Assembly (NCBI RefSeq): GCF_002259415.1
Contig: NZ_NPFY01000013.1
Span: 1-64,000 of the forward strand
Reading direction: 5' to 3'
DNA: 64,000 nt
From: Rhodococcus sp. 14-2470-1b
GTDB taxonomy: Bacteria; Actinomycetota; Actinomycetes; Mycobacteriales; Mycobacteriaceae
Shown here: positions 12,220 to 20,410 of the stretch, piece by piece
How the letters are laid out: each line of letters begins with the position of its first letter
Position numbering within the stretch: the stretch's first letter is position 1
Notes under the pieces: model-generated
The model's database searches: none
Told to the model about the DNA's origin: nothing
The model's input: the letters and a program-made list of their open reading frames with translations, nothing else
Position numbers and translations under genes: made by a program

Positions 12220-13050
12220 CTAAACCCAGTAGGGCACTCGGGCCCGGAACTTCTTGAGAGCGAAAATGGTCAGGAGCCAGCCGACGATGGTGCAGGCGAT
12301 CACGATGTACCAGTGGTAGGCCTCCTGGGGCTCACCGATCATCGGGGCTCGGAGGATGTCCAGGTAGTGGAAGAGCGGGTTGATCTCGACGAGGCGGGCG
12401 CGCTCGGCGGCCTGTCCGCCCTGGTTGAGCAGCCCTTGCGTCGTCCACACGATCGGCGTCATGAAGAACAGCAGCGTGACCATGGACTGCAGAATCGGCG
12501 CGATGTCGCGGTAGCGCGTTGCGACGATGCCGAACAGCAGCGCCACCCAGACGGCATTGACGGCGATGAGCGCGAAGGCCGGGAACGCCGCAAGGTCGGT
12601 CCAATGGAACGTCGGCCGGAAGATCGCGATGATGATCACATAGACGATCAGGTTGTGCGCGAACAGCAGGATCTGACGCCACACCAGCCGGTACACGTGC
12701 ACCGACAGCGCCGACGGCAACTGCTTGATCAGGCCTTCGTTGGCGACGAAGACGTCACCGCCCTCGAGAATCGCTGCACTGATGAAGTTCCAGATGATCA
12801 AACCGACGGCCACGTGCGGCAGGAACGTCCTCAGATCCATGTCGAGCAGCACCGAGTACAGCAGGCCCATGGCGGTGGCCTGGACTGCGGTGGCGATGGT
12901 GATCCAGAACGGGCCGATGACCGAGCGTCGGTACCGCTGCTTGATGTCCTGCCAGCCGAGGTGGAGCCACAGCTCACGCTGACTGAACCCGGTCTTCAGA
13001 TCGCGAAATGCGCGCTTGTACGTCTGCGAATCCGAAACAGGGACGGTCAC
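12220..13050 (-). CDS. wzm: Galactan export ABC transporter, permease
   Basis: Membrane subunit partnering Wzt, ABC-2 type. About six membrane segments (for example VIGPFWITIATAVQATAMG and LIAVNAVWVALLFGIVATR) and the family motif WQDIKQRYRRSVIGPFW near the N-terminus. The GTG at 13050 is chosen because AGGAG lies 5 bases upstream; this gives 276 residues, close to mycobacterial Rv3783. Longer readings run into the non-coding repeats at 13122-13218. First gene of the wzm-wzt-glfT1-methyltransferase operon. Confidence 0.92.
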   Translation of the reverse strand: MTVPVSDSQTYKRAFRDLKTGFSQRELWLHLGWQDIKQRYRRSVIGPFWITIATAVQATAMGLLYSVLLDMDLRTFLPHVAVGLIIWNFISAAILEGGDVFVANEGLIKQLPSALSVHVYRLVWRQILLFAHNLIVYVIIIAIFRPTFHWTDLAAFPAFALIAVNAVWVALLFGIVATRYRDIAPILQSMVTLLFFMTPIVWTTQGLLNQGGQAAERARLVEINPLFHYLDILRAPMIGEPQEAYHWYIVIACTIVGWLLTIFALKKFRARVPYWV

Positions 13051-13121
13051 ACGCTCTCCTGTCTCGTTCTCGGGTTCCTTCGCTGGAGCTGACACGACGG
13101 TCGACCTTACCCGCTCCCGAC

Positions 13122-13218
13122 GGTCGTTCCGCAGGCTGCACTCCTGCCCAGCCCCGGTCATTCCGCAGGCTCCACTCCTGCCCCTCCCCGGGTCATTCCG
13201 CAGGCTCCACTCCTGCCC
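13122..13218. repeat. Three direct copies of a 28-bp dispersed repeat
   Basis: Copies at 13122-13149, 13156-13183 and 13191-13218, each GGTCRTTCCGCAGG followed by CTSCACTCCTGCCC, with GCAGG/CCTGC arms that could form a short hairpin. Spacers are only 6-7 bp. It lies in the leader of wzm, just after the bpa stop. Confidence 0.85.
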
Positions 13219-13222
13219 CCCC

Positions 13223-13807
13223 TTACAGGTACTGGCCCGTTCCGCCGCCGGTGTGGCCTGGGCCACTGGGGTTGATGGCGACGCCGGGAGGCAGGGCGCC
13301 TTGGCGCATTTGTTCGAGTTGGGCGCGTGCTGCCATCTGCTGGGCGAACAGGGCGGTTTGAATTCCGTGGAACACCCCTTCCAACCAGCCGACCAGCTGG
13401 GCCTGCGCGATGCGCAGTTCGGCGTCCGACGGTATGGCGTCCTCGCCGAAGGGGAGGGCGAGACGTTCCAGTTCTTCGCGGAGTTCGGGGGCCAGGCCCT
13501 GTTCGAGTTCGCGGATCGAGGACTGGTGGATGCCTTTGAGTCGTGTGCGGCTGGCGTCGTCGAGGGGAGCTGCCCGCACCTCTTCGAGGAGCTGCTTGAT
13601 CATCGTGCCGATGCGCATGACCTTCGCCGGTTGCTCGACCATGTCCGACAAGGGCGTTTCGCCGTTCTCCACGTTGTCGGTGCCTGCGGCGCGGGCCGCG
13701 GCGGCGGTTGCCTCTTCCCGGCTGAGTGCGAGAGGCTGTCCGTCTGGACCGATCACGACGACGTGGTCGCCGGCTTCTGGATTCGAGTGCGAGTCCGAGT
13801 GCGTCAT
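13223..13807 (-). CDS. bpa: Bacterial proteasome activator Bpa
   Basis: ATP-independent ring that opens the 20S proteasome for unfolded substrates such as HspR in mycobacteria. The protein ends GTGQYL; a C-terminal GQYL that docks into the proteasome alpha ring is the hallmark of Bpa. The central four-helix bundle spans about residues 50-175 (MVEQPAKVMRIGTMIKQLL, LAPELREELERLALPF, AQLVGWLEGVFHGIQTALFA). 194 residues from ATG 13807, with GGAAGG 9 bases upstream; an ATG at 13816 is too close to that site. Neighbours match the Rv3780 context. Confidence 0.93.
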   Translation of the reverse strand: MTHSDSHSNPEAGDHVVVIGPDGQPLALSREEATAAAARAAGTDNVENGETPLSDMVEQPAKVMRIGTMIKQLLEEVRAAPLDDASRTRLKGIHQSSIRELEQGLAPELREELERLALPFGEDAIPSDAELRIAQAQLVGWLEGVFHGIQTALFAQQMAARAQLEQMRQGALPPGVAINPSGPGHTGGGTGQYL

Positions 13808-13973
13808 GTTCGCCATCCTTCCGGTTTCGGTGGGATTGCGCGATGAGCGGGGCCGATTATTGTTGTTTCGGGTCGTTGAGGAGGGAAGACAAGCGTGCAA
13901 GACAGCCAGGCGGTCGATCCGAAAAAGGGATGTGGAACACACGCTCACGAAATCGGCGCTTAGAGTGTCCGGC

Positions 13974-15179
13974 ATGGGGTACGACGTCGCGCGAGTCAGG
14001 GGATCCATTCCCTCGTTGGGCGACGGCTGGATCCACCTCGATCCGCAGAACGGTATGCAGATCCCCGACCGTGTGTCGACCGCGGTGTCCACAGCGTTTC
14101 GCGGAAGTGCGCCAACTCACACTTCCGGCCACCTGTCGTCTCGTCGCAGCGCTGGTTTGCTCGACGCCGCGCGTCAGGCGATAGCGGATCTGGTCGGCGG
14201 CGATCCCGCAGGTGTCGTTCTCGGTCCGGATCGAGCGACGATGCTCGCGTGGCTCGCCGAGTCCATGTCGTCGCGCCTCGGACTCGGGACGGGCCTTGTG
14301 CTGTCGCGCCTCGACGAGGAAGCGAACGTCGCGCCCTGGCTGCGCATCGCCAACCGCTACGGGGCTCAGGTCCGGTGGGCCGAGGTCGAGATCGACACGT
14401 GCGAACTCCCCAGCTGGCAATTCGAAGAACTCATCACGACGACCACTCGCCTGGTGGCGATGACCGCGGCCTCGCCCATCGTCGGGTCGGCCCCGAACGT
14501 GCGTGTTGCGGCCGATCGTGTCCATGCCGTCGGCGGGCTGATCGTCGTGGACGCCGCAGGCGCGGCTCCGTACGCGCACGTCGACATCGAGGAACTGGGC
14601 GCCGACGTCGTCGCTGTTCAAGCGTCGGCTTGGGGTGGTCCGCAGGTGGGCGCGCTCGTCTTCCGTGATCCGGGTCTGTTGGATCGAATTCCGTCGATGT
14701 CGCTCAATCCGTTCGCGAAGGGCGTCGAGCGGCTCGAGGTGTCGGGTCATCAGTACGCGTTGCTCGCCGGTGTCGTCTCCTCGGTGGACTATCTGGCCAA
14801 CCTCGACGACGCGGCTACGGGTACCCGTCGTGAGCGCTTGCAGTTGTCCATCGGTTCGCTGCAGGACTACCACGACCGGTTGTTCGATTATCTGCTGCGA
14901 TCGTTGGAGAAGCTGGAGCACGTCATGGTGCTCGGCGACGCTCCCAGCCGTATCCCGACGTTGAGTTTCACCGTCGCGGACACGTCCGCCGAGAAGGTCG
15001 CCGAGCACTTGGCGCAGAACCGAATCGGCACCGTCAGTGGAATCCACAGCGGCAGTAGGCTTCTGGATGCTCTAGGCGTCAACGACGAGGGTGGCGCGGT
15101 GACCATCGGGCTCGCGCCGTACACGACGCGGTACGAGATCGATCAGCTTTCCAAGGCGTTGTCCAAGCTCCGTATGTGA
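13974..15179 (+). CDS. Cysteine desulfurase-like (aminotransferase class V fold) protein without PLP lysine
   Basis: 401 residues with the class-V fold: DGWIHLDPQNGMQIP, LSRLDEEANVAPWL, VDAAGAAPYAHVDIEELGADVV. At the site where cysteine desulfurases have S-G-H-K-x-x-G-P it reads QASAWGGPQVGAL, so the lysine that binds PLP is replaced by Ala. I recall the same in the mycobacterial relative Rv3778c, so this may be a subfamily trait. Function unknown; probably not a normal PLP enzyme. It is divergent from bpa and its stop codon lies inside a terminator-like palindrome. Confidence 0.82.
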   Translation: MGYDVARVRGSIPSLGDGWIHLDPQNGMQIPDRVSTAVSTAFRGSAPTHTSGHLSSRRSAGLLDAARQAIADLVGGDPAGVVLGPDRATMLAWLAESMSSRLGLGTGLVLSRLDEEANVAPWLRIANRYGAQVRWAEVEIDTCELPSWQFEELITTTTRLVAMTAASPIVGSAPNVRVAADRVHAVGGLIVVDAAGAAPYAHVDIEELGADVVAVQASAWGGPQVGALVFRDPGLLDRIPSMSLNPFAKGVERLEVSGHQYALLAGVVSSVDYLANLDDAATGTRRERLQLSIGSLQDYHDRLFDYLLRSLEKLEHVMVLGDAPSRIPTLSFTVADTSAEKVAEHLAQNRIGTVSGIHSGSRLLDALGVNDEGGAVTIGLAPYTTRYEIDQLSKALSKLRM

Positions 15180-15235
15180 GTGGAAATGTGTCCTCGGGTC
15201 AGGGCCCAGGGCCCAGGGCCCACATTTCCACTCAC
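15176..15235. terminator. Bidirectional terminator-like palindrome with 15-bp perfect arms
   Basis: Arms GTGAGTGGAAATGTG (15176-15190) and its exact complement (15221-15235) enclose three copies of AGGGCCC. Both convergent genes stop inside the arms (TGA at 15177-15179 on the plus strand; TGA at 15234-15232 on the minus strand). Confidence 0.85.
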
Positions 15236-16203
15236 GAGACGCGGAGCAGGACCTTTCCGATCGCGTCGGCGTCGAGCAGTCGATGCCCCTCTGCCGCTTC
15301 GGTGATCGGTAGTTCGGCGTGAATGATCGGGGCGACGGCGCCTTCCTCGATCAGCGGCCACAACCGTGCAGTCATGTCTGCGACGATGTCCGCCTTGCTC
15401 GACGCTCCGGTTTCCGGTCGGCCACGCAGACCCGCGGCGTGAACGGTGCCGCGCTTGGCCAGGAGTGCACCGAAGTCGAGCTCACCCTTCAGTCCGCCCT
15501 GCATCCCGATGGTGATGAGCTTCCCGTCCTTGGCAAGCGCATTTACATTGCGCCCCAAGTACTTCGCGCCCATGTTGTCGAGGATGAGGTCGGCTCCGTC
15601 GGGTAGTTTCTCGACGAAGTCCTCGTTCTTGTAGTCGATGAGGATGTCCGCGCCGAGGGATGCGCAGAAGTCGAGCTTCTCGCGTGATCCGGCCGTCACG
15701 GCGACGGTGGCGCCGAATGCTTTGGCGACCTGGATCGCGTGCGTTCCGATGCCGCTTCCGCCTCCGTGGAGGAGAACCACATGACCGGAGCGGAGGCCGC
15801 CGAACATCACGAGATTGGACCAGACCGTCGACGCGACCTCTGGAAGTGCCGCTGCCGCATGGAGATCGAGCTTGCCGGGGATGGGAAACAGCTGGGTCGA
15901 CGGGACGGCGACCTGCTCTGCGTACCCGCCGCCGGCGAGGAGGGCGCAGACTTTGTCGCCGACCTTCCAGTCGTGCACTCCTTCACCGAGTTCGGAGATG
16001 ATCCCCGAGCATTCGAGCCCCAACGTGTCGCTCGCCCCGGGCGGTGGCGGGTAGAAGCCTTGACGCTGCATTAGGTCGGCGCGGTTGACCGCGGTGGCTG
16101 CGACGTCGACGATGACCTGCCCGCGCTCGGGACGTGGGTCCGCTACTTCGGTCCACTGCATCACGTCGGGAGCCCCGAACTCTTTCAGCGTTATCGCATG
16201 CAT
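15232..16203 (-). CDS. NAD(P)H-quinone oxidoreductase, zeta-crystallin/PIG3 type
   Basis: Medium-chain dehydrogenase/reductase, 323 residues, lacking zinc ligands. N-terminal GroES-like domain (AVNRADLMQRQGFYPPPPG, GLECSGIISELGEGV), then Rossmann domain with VLLHGGGSGIGTHAIQVAKAFGA split as GGGSGIGTHA, a nucleotide loop. It reduces quinones with NADPH in this family. Similar position to Rv3777. It is 9 bp downstream of the aldo-keto reductase and likely cotranscribed with it. Confidence 0.9.
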   Translation of the reverse strand: MHAITLKEFGAPDVMQWTEVADPRPERGQVIVDVAATAVNRADLMQRQGFYPPPPGASDTLGLECSGIISELGEGVHDWKVGDKVCALLAGGGYAEQVAVPSTQLFPIPGKLDLHAAAALPEVASTVWSNLVMFGGLRSGHVVLLHGGGSGIGTHAIQVAKAFGATVAVTAGSREKLDFCASLGADILIDYKNEDFVEKLPDGADLILDNMGAKYLGRNVNALAKDGKLITIGMQGGLKGELDFGALLAKRGTVHAAGLRGRPETGASSKADIVADMTARLWPLIEEGAVAPIIHAELPITEAAEGHRLLDADAIGKVLLRVS

Positions 16204-16212
16204 GCCTGCCCC

Positions 16213-17250
16213 TTACCCGATATCCCAGAGATTGATGCCGAAGTCCCGTGCGTGCTCGTCGATTCGGCTCAGTTCGTCGGCGGAGAAGTCGAGGTTCTCC
16301 AGTGCACCCACGTTGTTCTCGAGCTGCTCGACACTCGATGCTCCGATGAGTACCGATGTCACGCGAGGGTCGCGCAGGGCCCAGCTCAGCGCGAGTTGCG
16401 CGAGTGTCTGTCCACGTGAGGTAGCGATGTCGTTCAGTCCGCGGAGGTGGGCGACGTGTTCGTCGGTGAACCAGTCAGGGTTCAGCGACTTGCCCTGTGT
16501 TGCGCGTGAGCCGTCGGGAATCCCGTTCAGGTATTTGTCGGTCAGCATGCCTTGCGCGAGGGGAGAGAACGCGATGGTGCCTGCGCCGACCGAGGCGAGG
16601 GCGTCGAGCAACCCGTCCTCGATCCATCTGTTGACCATGGAGTACGACGGCTGGTGGATCAGCAGGGGCACACCGGCCGCGGACAGGAGTTCGGCCATCT
16701 TCGTCGTGTTCTCGGGCGTGTAGGAGCTGATCCCGACGTACAGAGCCTTGCCCTGATGCACGGCGCTGATCAACGCCCCTGCCGTCTCCTCGAGGGGTGT
16801 CTCGTGGTCGGGTCGGTGGCTGTAGAAGATGTCGACGTAGTCCAGGCCCATTCGATGCAGCGATTGGTCCAGCGACGACAGAAGGTACTTCCGCGACCCG
16901 CCGAAGCCGTACGGCCCCGGCCACATGTCCCACCCGGCCTTGCTGGAGATGACCAGTTCGTCGCGGTAGCCGGCGAAGTCCTCCCGCAGAATGCGTCCGA
17001 AGTTCTTCTCGGCACTGCCGTACGGCGGTCCGTAGTTGTTGGCGAGGTCGAAATGGGTTATCCCCAGGTCGAAGGCTCTGCGGAGCACTGCGCGCTGGGT
17101 CTGCAGCGGGGCATCGTCGCCGAAGTTGTGCCACAGGCCCAGCGAGATCGCGGGGAGCTTCAGGCCACTGGTGCCGGTTCGCCGATACTGCATCGAGTCG
17201 TAGCGATCTGCAGCCGCGACGTACGGGGGATCGATATGAGGTTCGGACAT
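16213..17250 (-). CDS. Aldo/keto reductase, YghZ/MgrA type
   Basis: 345 residues, TIM barrel. Catalytic tetrad visible: Asp in HFDLANNYG, Tyr in the same segment, Lys in ISSKAGW, His in YSHRPDHETP. NADPH-binding end: SVLIGASSVEQLENNV. Family members reduce methylglyoxal or L-glyceraldehyde-3-phosphate, protecting against toxic aldehydes. Divergent from a MarR regulator 116 bp away, which may control it. Confidence 0.92.
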   Translation of the reverse strand: MSEPHIDPPYVAAADRYDSMQYRRTGTSGLKLPAISLGLWHNFGDDAPLQTQRAVLRRAFDLGITHFDLANNYGPPYGSAEKNFGRILREDFAGYRDELVISSKAGWDMWPGPYGFGGSRKYLLSSLDQSLHRMGLDYVDIFYSHRPDHETPLEETAGALISAVHQGKALYVGISSYTPENTTKMAELLSAAGVPLLIHQPSYSMVNRWIEDGLLDALASVGAGTIAFSPLAQGMLTDKYLNGIPDGSRATQGKSLNPDWFTDEHVAHLRGLNDIATSRGQTLAQLALSWALRDPRVTSVLIGASSVEQLENNVGALENLDFSADELSRIDEHARDFGINLWDIG

Positions 17251-17366
17251 GCACCGAGCCTATTCCGACCGCCCGTAACGGACATCGAGCGGGAGCGTCG
17301 CCCAGGGAGTGACTGGAAAGGACCGCTGAGCTACTCATCGGTAGCTCTGGTGCCTAATATGGTCGG

Positions 17367-17864
17367 GTGACGGCCGAACGATCCTTTGGTCCAGGGGGGG
17401 ACCCGCAGTGGTTAGATGCTGCGGAAATGAGAGCGTGGCGCGCCTATATCGACGGCGGCCAACGATTGCAGGGGGTACTCAACAAAGATTTGCAGGACGC
17501 GCACAACCTGACGATGGCGGAATACCGCATCCTCGTGATGCTGTCGGAATCATCCGATGGCTCGCTGCGGATGAGCGACCTGGCCGACGGTGTGCTGTCG
17601 TCGAGGTCTCGCCTGACGCATCAGATCAGGCGCATGGAGTCCGACGGCATGGTCGAACGCAGCACGTGCGTCGACGACGGGCGGGGTGTCCTTGCCGTCA
17701 TCACTGCCATGGGTCGCCGCCGACTGGAGGAAGCGGCACCGACTCATGTCACCAGCGTCAGGAAGCATCTCGTCGATCTGTTGACGGCCCGTGAACTCGC
17801 GGTTCTCGGCGACATCTTCGAAAAGGTCGACGCAGCGATGGGGAGCCCGACGGGCCGGGGGTGA
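17367..17864 (+). CDS. MarR family transcriptional regulator
   Basis: 165 residues, GTG start. Winged helix: LTMAEYRILVMLSES, LRMSDLADGVLSSRSRLTHQ (recognition helix), MVERSTCVDDGRGVLAVIT (wing). It probably binds the divergent promoter shared with the aldo-keto reductase; the ligand is unknown. An unusual GGGGGGG run occurs near codon 11. Confidence 0.9.
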   Translation: MTAERSFGPGGDPQWLDAAEMRAWRAYIDGGQRLQGVLNKDLQDAHNLTMAEYRILVMLSESSDGSLRMSDLADGVLSSRSRLTHQIRRMESDGMVERSTCVDDGRGVLAVITAMGRRRLEEAAPTHVTSVRKHLVDLLTARELAVLGDIFEKVDAAMGSPTGRG

Positions 17865-17916
17865 TTGGCCCCTGACCGGCAGAACCGTTTAGGATCGTCT
17901 TTCGTCGGTAGACGAT

Positions 17917-18003
17917 GGAAGCGTGGCAGAGCGGCCCAATGCACTCGCCTTGAAAGCGAGAGACGTCCAAAAGCGTCCGGGGGTTCAAATCCCTCCGCTT
18001 CCG
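17917..18003 (+). tRNA. tRNA-Ser (TGA)
   Basis: Acceptor arm GGAAGCG/CGCTTCC with discriminator G, anticodon loop CTTGAAA between CTCGC-type arms (anticodon TGA), long variable arm, T loop GGTTCAAATCC. CCA not encoded. Its 3' end is the integration site of the element that follows. Confidence 0.97.
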
Positions 18004-18006
18004 CAG
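17983..18006 (+). other. attL core
   Basis: Overlaps the T arm and acceptor stem of tRNA-Ser; identical over 24 bp to 28483-28506. Confidence 0.92.
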
Positions 18007-18015
18007 TGTGAAGAG

Positions 18016-18053
18016 GCCCTGATCTTGCACTCCGGTGCAGGTCAGGGCTTTTT
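18016..18053 (+). terminator. Rho-independent terminator for tRNA-Ser supplied by the element
   Basis: GCCCTGA (18016-18022) pairs with TCAGGGC (18042-18048), with inner arms GCAC/GTGC, followed by TTTTT. The int stop codon (18044-18042) lies in its 3' arm. Confidence 0.85.
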
Positions 18054-19184
18054 CTCTGCCGAGATGACGACGACCGGCGAACCGTCTGGCCACACTTTGG
18101 CCACACTCTTCGCCGAAACTGCACGATCGAGCGCGTCCGCGACGGCGTCCAGATCGTCGTCGAACAGGTCGGCGTAGACATCGAGTGTCATCGCGGCCGA
18201 CGCGTGCCCGAGCATCCGTTGTAGCGCCTTCACGTTTACCCCGGCGCTGATCGCCAGGGACGCCGCAGTGTGCCGCAGATCGTGCGGAGTGAGCCGAGGT
18301 ACTCCGGACTTCTCGACGGCACGCGTGAACCATCCCGTGGACGACACGGACCGTCTGAGGTACTCGCCACCTCGGCCGGCGAACACCAAATCGTCGCGAC
18401 CCTTGCTCTCGCACGCTCGCGCGAGCTCGTCGACGAGAAAGGCCGGCACCGGAACCGCGCGCGACTTGTGCGATTTCGGAGTGCCGACGTGGATCTGCTG
18501 TTGCACCTGCACGGCGTTGTCGACGACGTTGAGGCGCTTCCGGAGCAGATCGAGATGACGCACGCGTAGCCCGATCGCCTCGCCCCAGCGCACACCGCAG
18601 TACGCAAGCAGGAGGACGAGCACCCGATGCTGACCGGACGCTGACGCCAGCTCGGCGACCTCGGCGTGCGAGAGGTACACGTGCGTCTTGCGCTGCTTCC
18701 GTGGCAGGTTCTCGACGCCGCGCGCTGGGTTCTTCGCGAGACGCTTCGCCTTCACGGCCGAATCGAGGACACCGGCCAGCACACCGTAGGCGCGGATGAC
18801 GACCGTCGCGCCCTTGCCTGCACGCGTCATGTCGGCGATCCACCGCTCGACCGAATCGAGCGTGATGTCTGCGAGCTGGACGCGTCCCCAGCGCGGCATC
18901 ACGTGAATGCGCCACGCGGTCTCGATCGACTTGTAAGCCGAAGGTTTGAGGTCGGACTCCTTGCGCTGCAACCAATCTGGGCCAAACTCTGCGACGGTGA
19001 TCTTCCCCAGTTTCGGCGGCACGTACTGGCCCGTCATCATCTCGACCTCGACTGTGGCCGCGAAGTCTTGCGCTAGTCGCCTAGACGTGAAGCCGCGCTT
19101 CTGGGTCTGGCGTCGTTCGGGCGTGCGGTAGCGGACCCGCCAGCGCTTACCGGCCGCAGTCTCGTAGCTCTCGATGGTTGCCAT
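18042..19184 (-). CDS. int: Tyrosine-type integrase
   Basis: Site-specific recombinase, 380 residues, that inserts and (with Xis) excises the element at tRNA-Ser. N-terminal arm-binding domain (1-60), SAM-like core-binding domain (60-160), catalytic domain with Arg in YCGVRWGEAIGLR, Lys in TPKSHKSRAV, HDLRHTAAS (His-x-x-Arg), LGHASAAMTLDVYAD (His and nucleophile Tyr). Its ATG overlaps the repressor stop (TGATG), so the two are coupled. The 3' end of the gene contains two arm-type sites. Confidence 0.96.
   Translation of the reverse strand: MATIESYETAAGKRWRVRYRTPERRQTQKRGFTSRRLAQDFAATVEVEMMTGQYVPPKLGKITVAEFGPDWLQRKESDLKPSAYKSIETAWRIHVMPRWGRVQLADITLDSVERWIADMTRAGKGATVVIRAYGVLAGVLDSAVKAKRLAKNPARGVENLPRKQRKTHVYLSHAEVAELASASGQHRVLVLLLAYCGVRWGEAIGLRVRHLDLLRKRLNVVDNAVQVQQQIHVGTPKSHKSRAVPVPAFLVDELARACESKGRDDLVFAGRGGEYLRRSVSSTGWFTRAVEKSGVPRLTPHDLRHTAASLAISAGVNVKALQRMLGHASAAMTLDVYADLFDDDLDAVADALDRAVSAKSVAKVWPDGSPVVVISAEKKP
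18087..18106. other. Left arm-type integrase sites
   Basis: TGGCCACAC twice, at 18087-18095 and 18098-18106 (11-bp step), inside the int 3' end. The same motif recurs at 28368-28397 beside attR. Confidence 0.75.
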
Positions 19185-19723
19185 CAGTCATCCTCGTCGT
19201 TGTCGCGAATCAAGTCGCCGTAGCCAACCGACACGATCAAGTCGACCGTCTCGCCGTCCGATTGAGTGCGTCGGGCAATCCGTAGGGGCTCACCGGCAGG
19301 TGCGGGGCGCGCAGAATCGACGGATTGACGGTGGCTCATGAAGGGCGGTTGCGACCGAACGACGAAGTCGAGCGATTGCTCGGTGAGTGAACGCATTCCG
19401 TCGAGGAAGTGCCACGCCGAACGAGTCGAAACTCGTTCTGCCCCAGTTATATTCACGTAACGCTCGCCGTCGTAATGCGCGGGCATGAGCAGGGTGTTGG
19501 GGGAGACATCGAGGGCGATCGAGAACGCCAGCAAGTCGTCCACGTCCACTCGGCGCGCTCCTGTTTCCACCTGACTGATAGAAGAGTTGCTGATCGGCCG
19601 ACCCACCTGCGTGAGCCGCTCGGAGAGCGCCCTGAGTGTCAGGTTCCGCTCACGTCTCACTCGCGCGATGTTCTCGCGCACGGTTTCGCCTGTAGGTCCA
19701 AGGACGATCTTACTTGCTGCCAT
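19184..19723 (-). CDS. XRE/Cro-type repressor
   Basis: 179 residues. N-terminal helix-turn-helix: ENIARVRRERNLTLRALSER, then SNSSISQVETGARRVDVDDL as recognition helix; the remainder may be a dimerisation domain. No LexA/CI protease motif is visible. Divergent from the excisionase operon, with direct TATCCAA motifs in the gap; it likely represses both promoters and keeps the element dormant. Confidence 0.88.
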   Translation of the reverse strand: MAASKIVLGPTGETVRENIARVRRERNLTLRALSERLTQVGRPISNSSISQVETGARRVDVDDLLAFSIALDVSPNTLLMPAHYDGERYVNITGAERVSTRSAWHFLDGMRSLTEQSLDFVVRSQPPFMSHRQSVDSARPAPAGEPLRIARRTQSDGETVDLIVSVGYGDLIRDNDEDD

Positions 19724-19823
19724 TATCCAAACTTATATCCAACCTTGCCAGCATGGAAGCGGTGGTGTACGAATGAAGACAACCCAAACAAGATTGGGAT
19801 AATCCAAGCAAAGGAAAGAGAAG
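19724..19823. promoter_or_regulatory. Divergent control region with candidate repressor sites
   Basis: TATCCAA at 19724-19730 and 19736-19742 (12-bp step) and the near-palindrome TTGGGATAATCCAA at 19794-19807. The first overlaps the repressor leader, the last lies just before the excisionase ribosome site. Sequence is AT-rich relative to the surroundings. Confidence 0.6.
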
Positions 19824-20030
19824 ATGCCAGCTTCCCCTCTTGCAACCGCCGACGAGGCAGCCGAGTTCCTACGCACCACGAAGCAGAAGCTCGCGGAGAG
19901 TCGATACCGCGGCACAGGCCCGAGGTTCGTCAAGCACGGGCGTCGCGTGCTCTACCGCTGGGCCGATCTGACCGCATACGTCGAGGCCAACACGTTCCAG
20001 CGCACCGATGACCGGCCAGTGAGCGCCTGA
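19824..20030 (+). CDS. xis: Excisionase-like helix-turn-helix protein
   Basis: 68 residues, MerR-like HTH_17 fold: LATADEAAEFLRTTKQKLAE, then RGTGPRFVKHGRRVLYRWAD, a typical AlpA/Xis pattern. A strong AAGGAAAGAG precedes the ATG. Such proteins bend DNA to favour excision or activate integrase genes. First gene of the rightward operon; its stop overlaps the next ATG. Confidence 0.88.
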   Translation: MPASPLATADEAAEFLRTTKQKLAESRYRGTGPRFVKHGRRVLYRWADLTAYVEANTFQRTDDRPVSA

Positions 20031-20410
20031 TGCACTACCCCGATCCCTACGAAAACGCCCCCGATGCCGGGCATGGCACCGAGGGCAACGAACCAGCCAA
20101 CGACCAGGAAGGCGATTCAGACATGAGCATAAACCCTGCCACCGTCAACGTCGACAAAGCACTGCGCGCTCTCGGGCTCACTCCCGATCAATGGGACGGC
20201 ATCACGTCCGACTTGCGTGCCTACCGAACAACGTCCGTCATCGAGAACCCGAGCGTGCTGGTCACGGTCACCGAATACTCCGACGGCTCCGAGGAGGTGG
20301 ACGTGTACGTCGAGGACCGGGAGCCCGAGGATGGCAACTGGGCGAATCGTCTGCGCGCACTCGCGAAGGACGCCGAGGCTGCAGCCGATCTGGTGGAGGG
20401 ACTCCAGTGA
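20030..20410 (+). CDS. Hypothetical element protein, 126 aa
   Basis: Acidic protein. No family recognised. N-terminal half is disordered-looking (DAGHGTEGNEPANDQEGDSD); the C-terminal half has a beta-rich segment (VLVTVTEYSDGSEEVDVYVE) and a closing helix. The start codon overlaps the xis stop (ATG within TGATG); an ATG at 20123 (MSINPATVN) is an alternative. Ends in GTGA overlap with the recombinase. Confidence 0.65.
   Translation: MHYPDPYENAPDAGHGTEGNEPANDQEGDSDMSINPATVNVDKALRALGLTPDQWDGITSDLRAYRTTSVIENPSVLVTVTEYSDGSEEVDVYVEDREPEDGNWANRLRALAKDAEAAADLVEGLQ

Noticed and set aside
13122-13218. CRISPR-like array of three 28-bp repeats
   Set aside because: Spacers are only 6-7 bp, the unit also occurs inside wzt and near 10390, and no cas gene is present.
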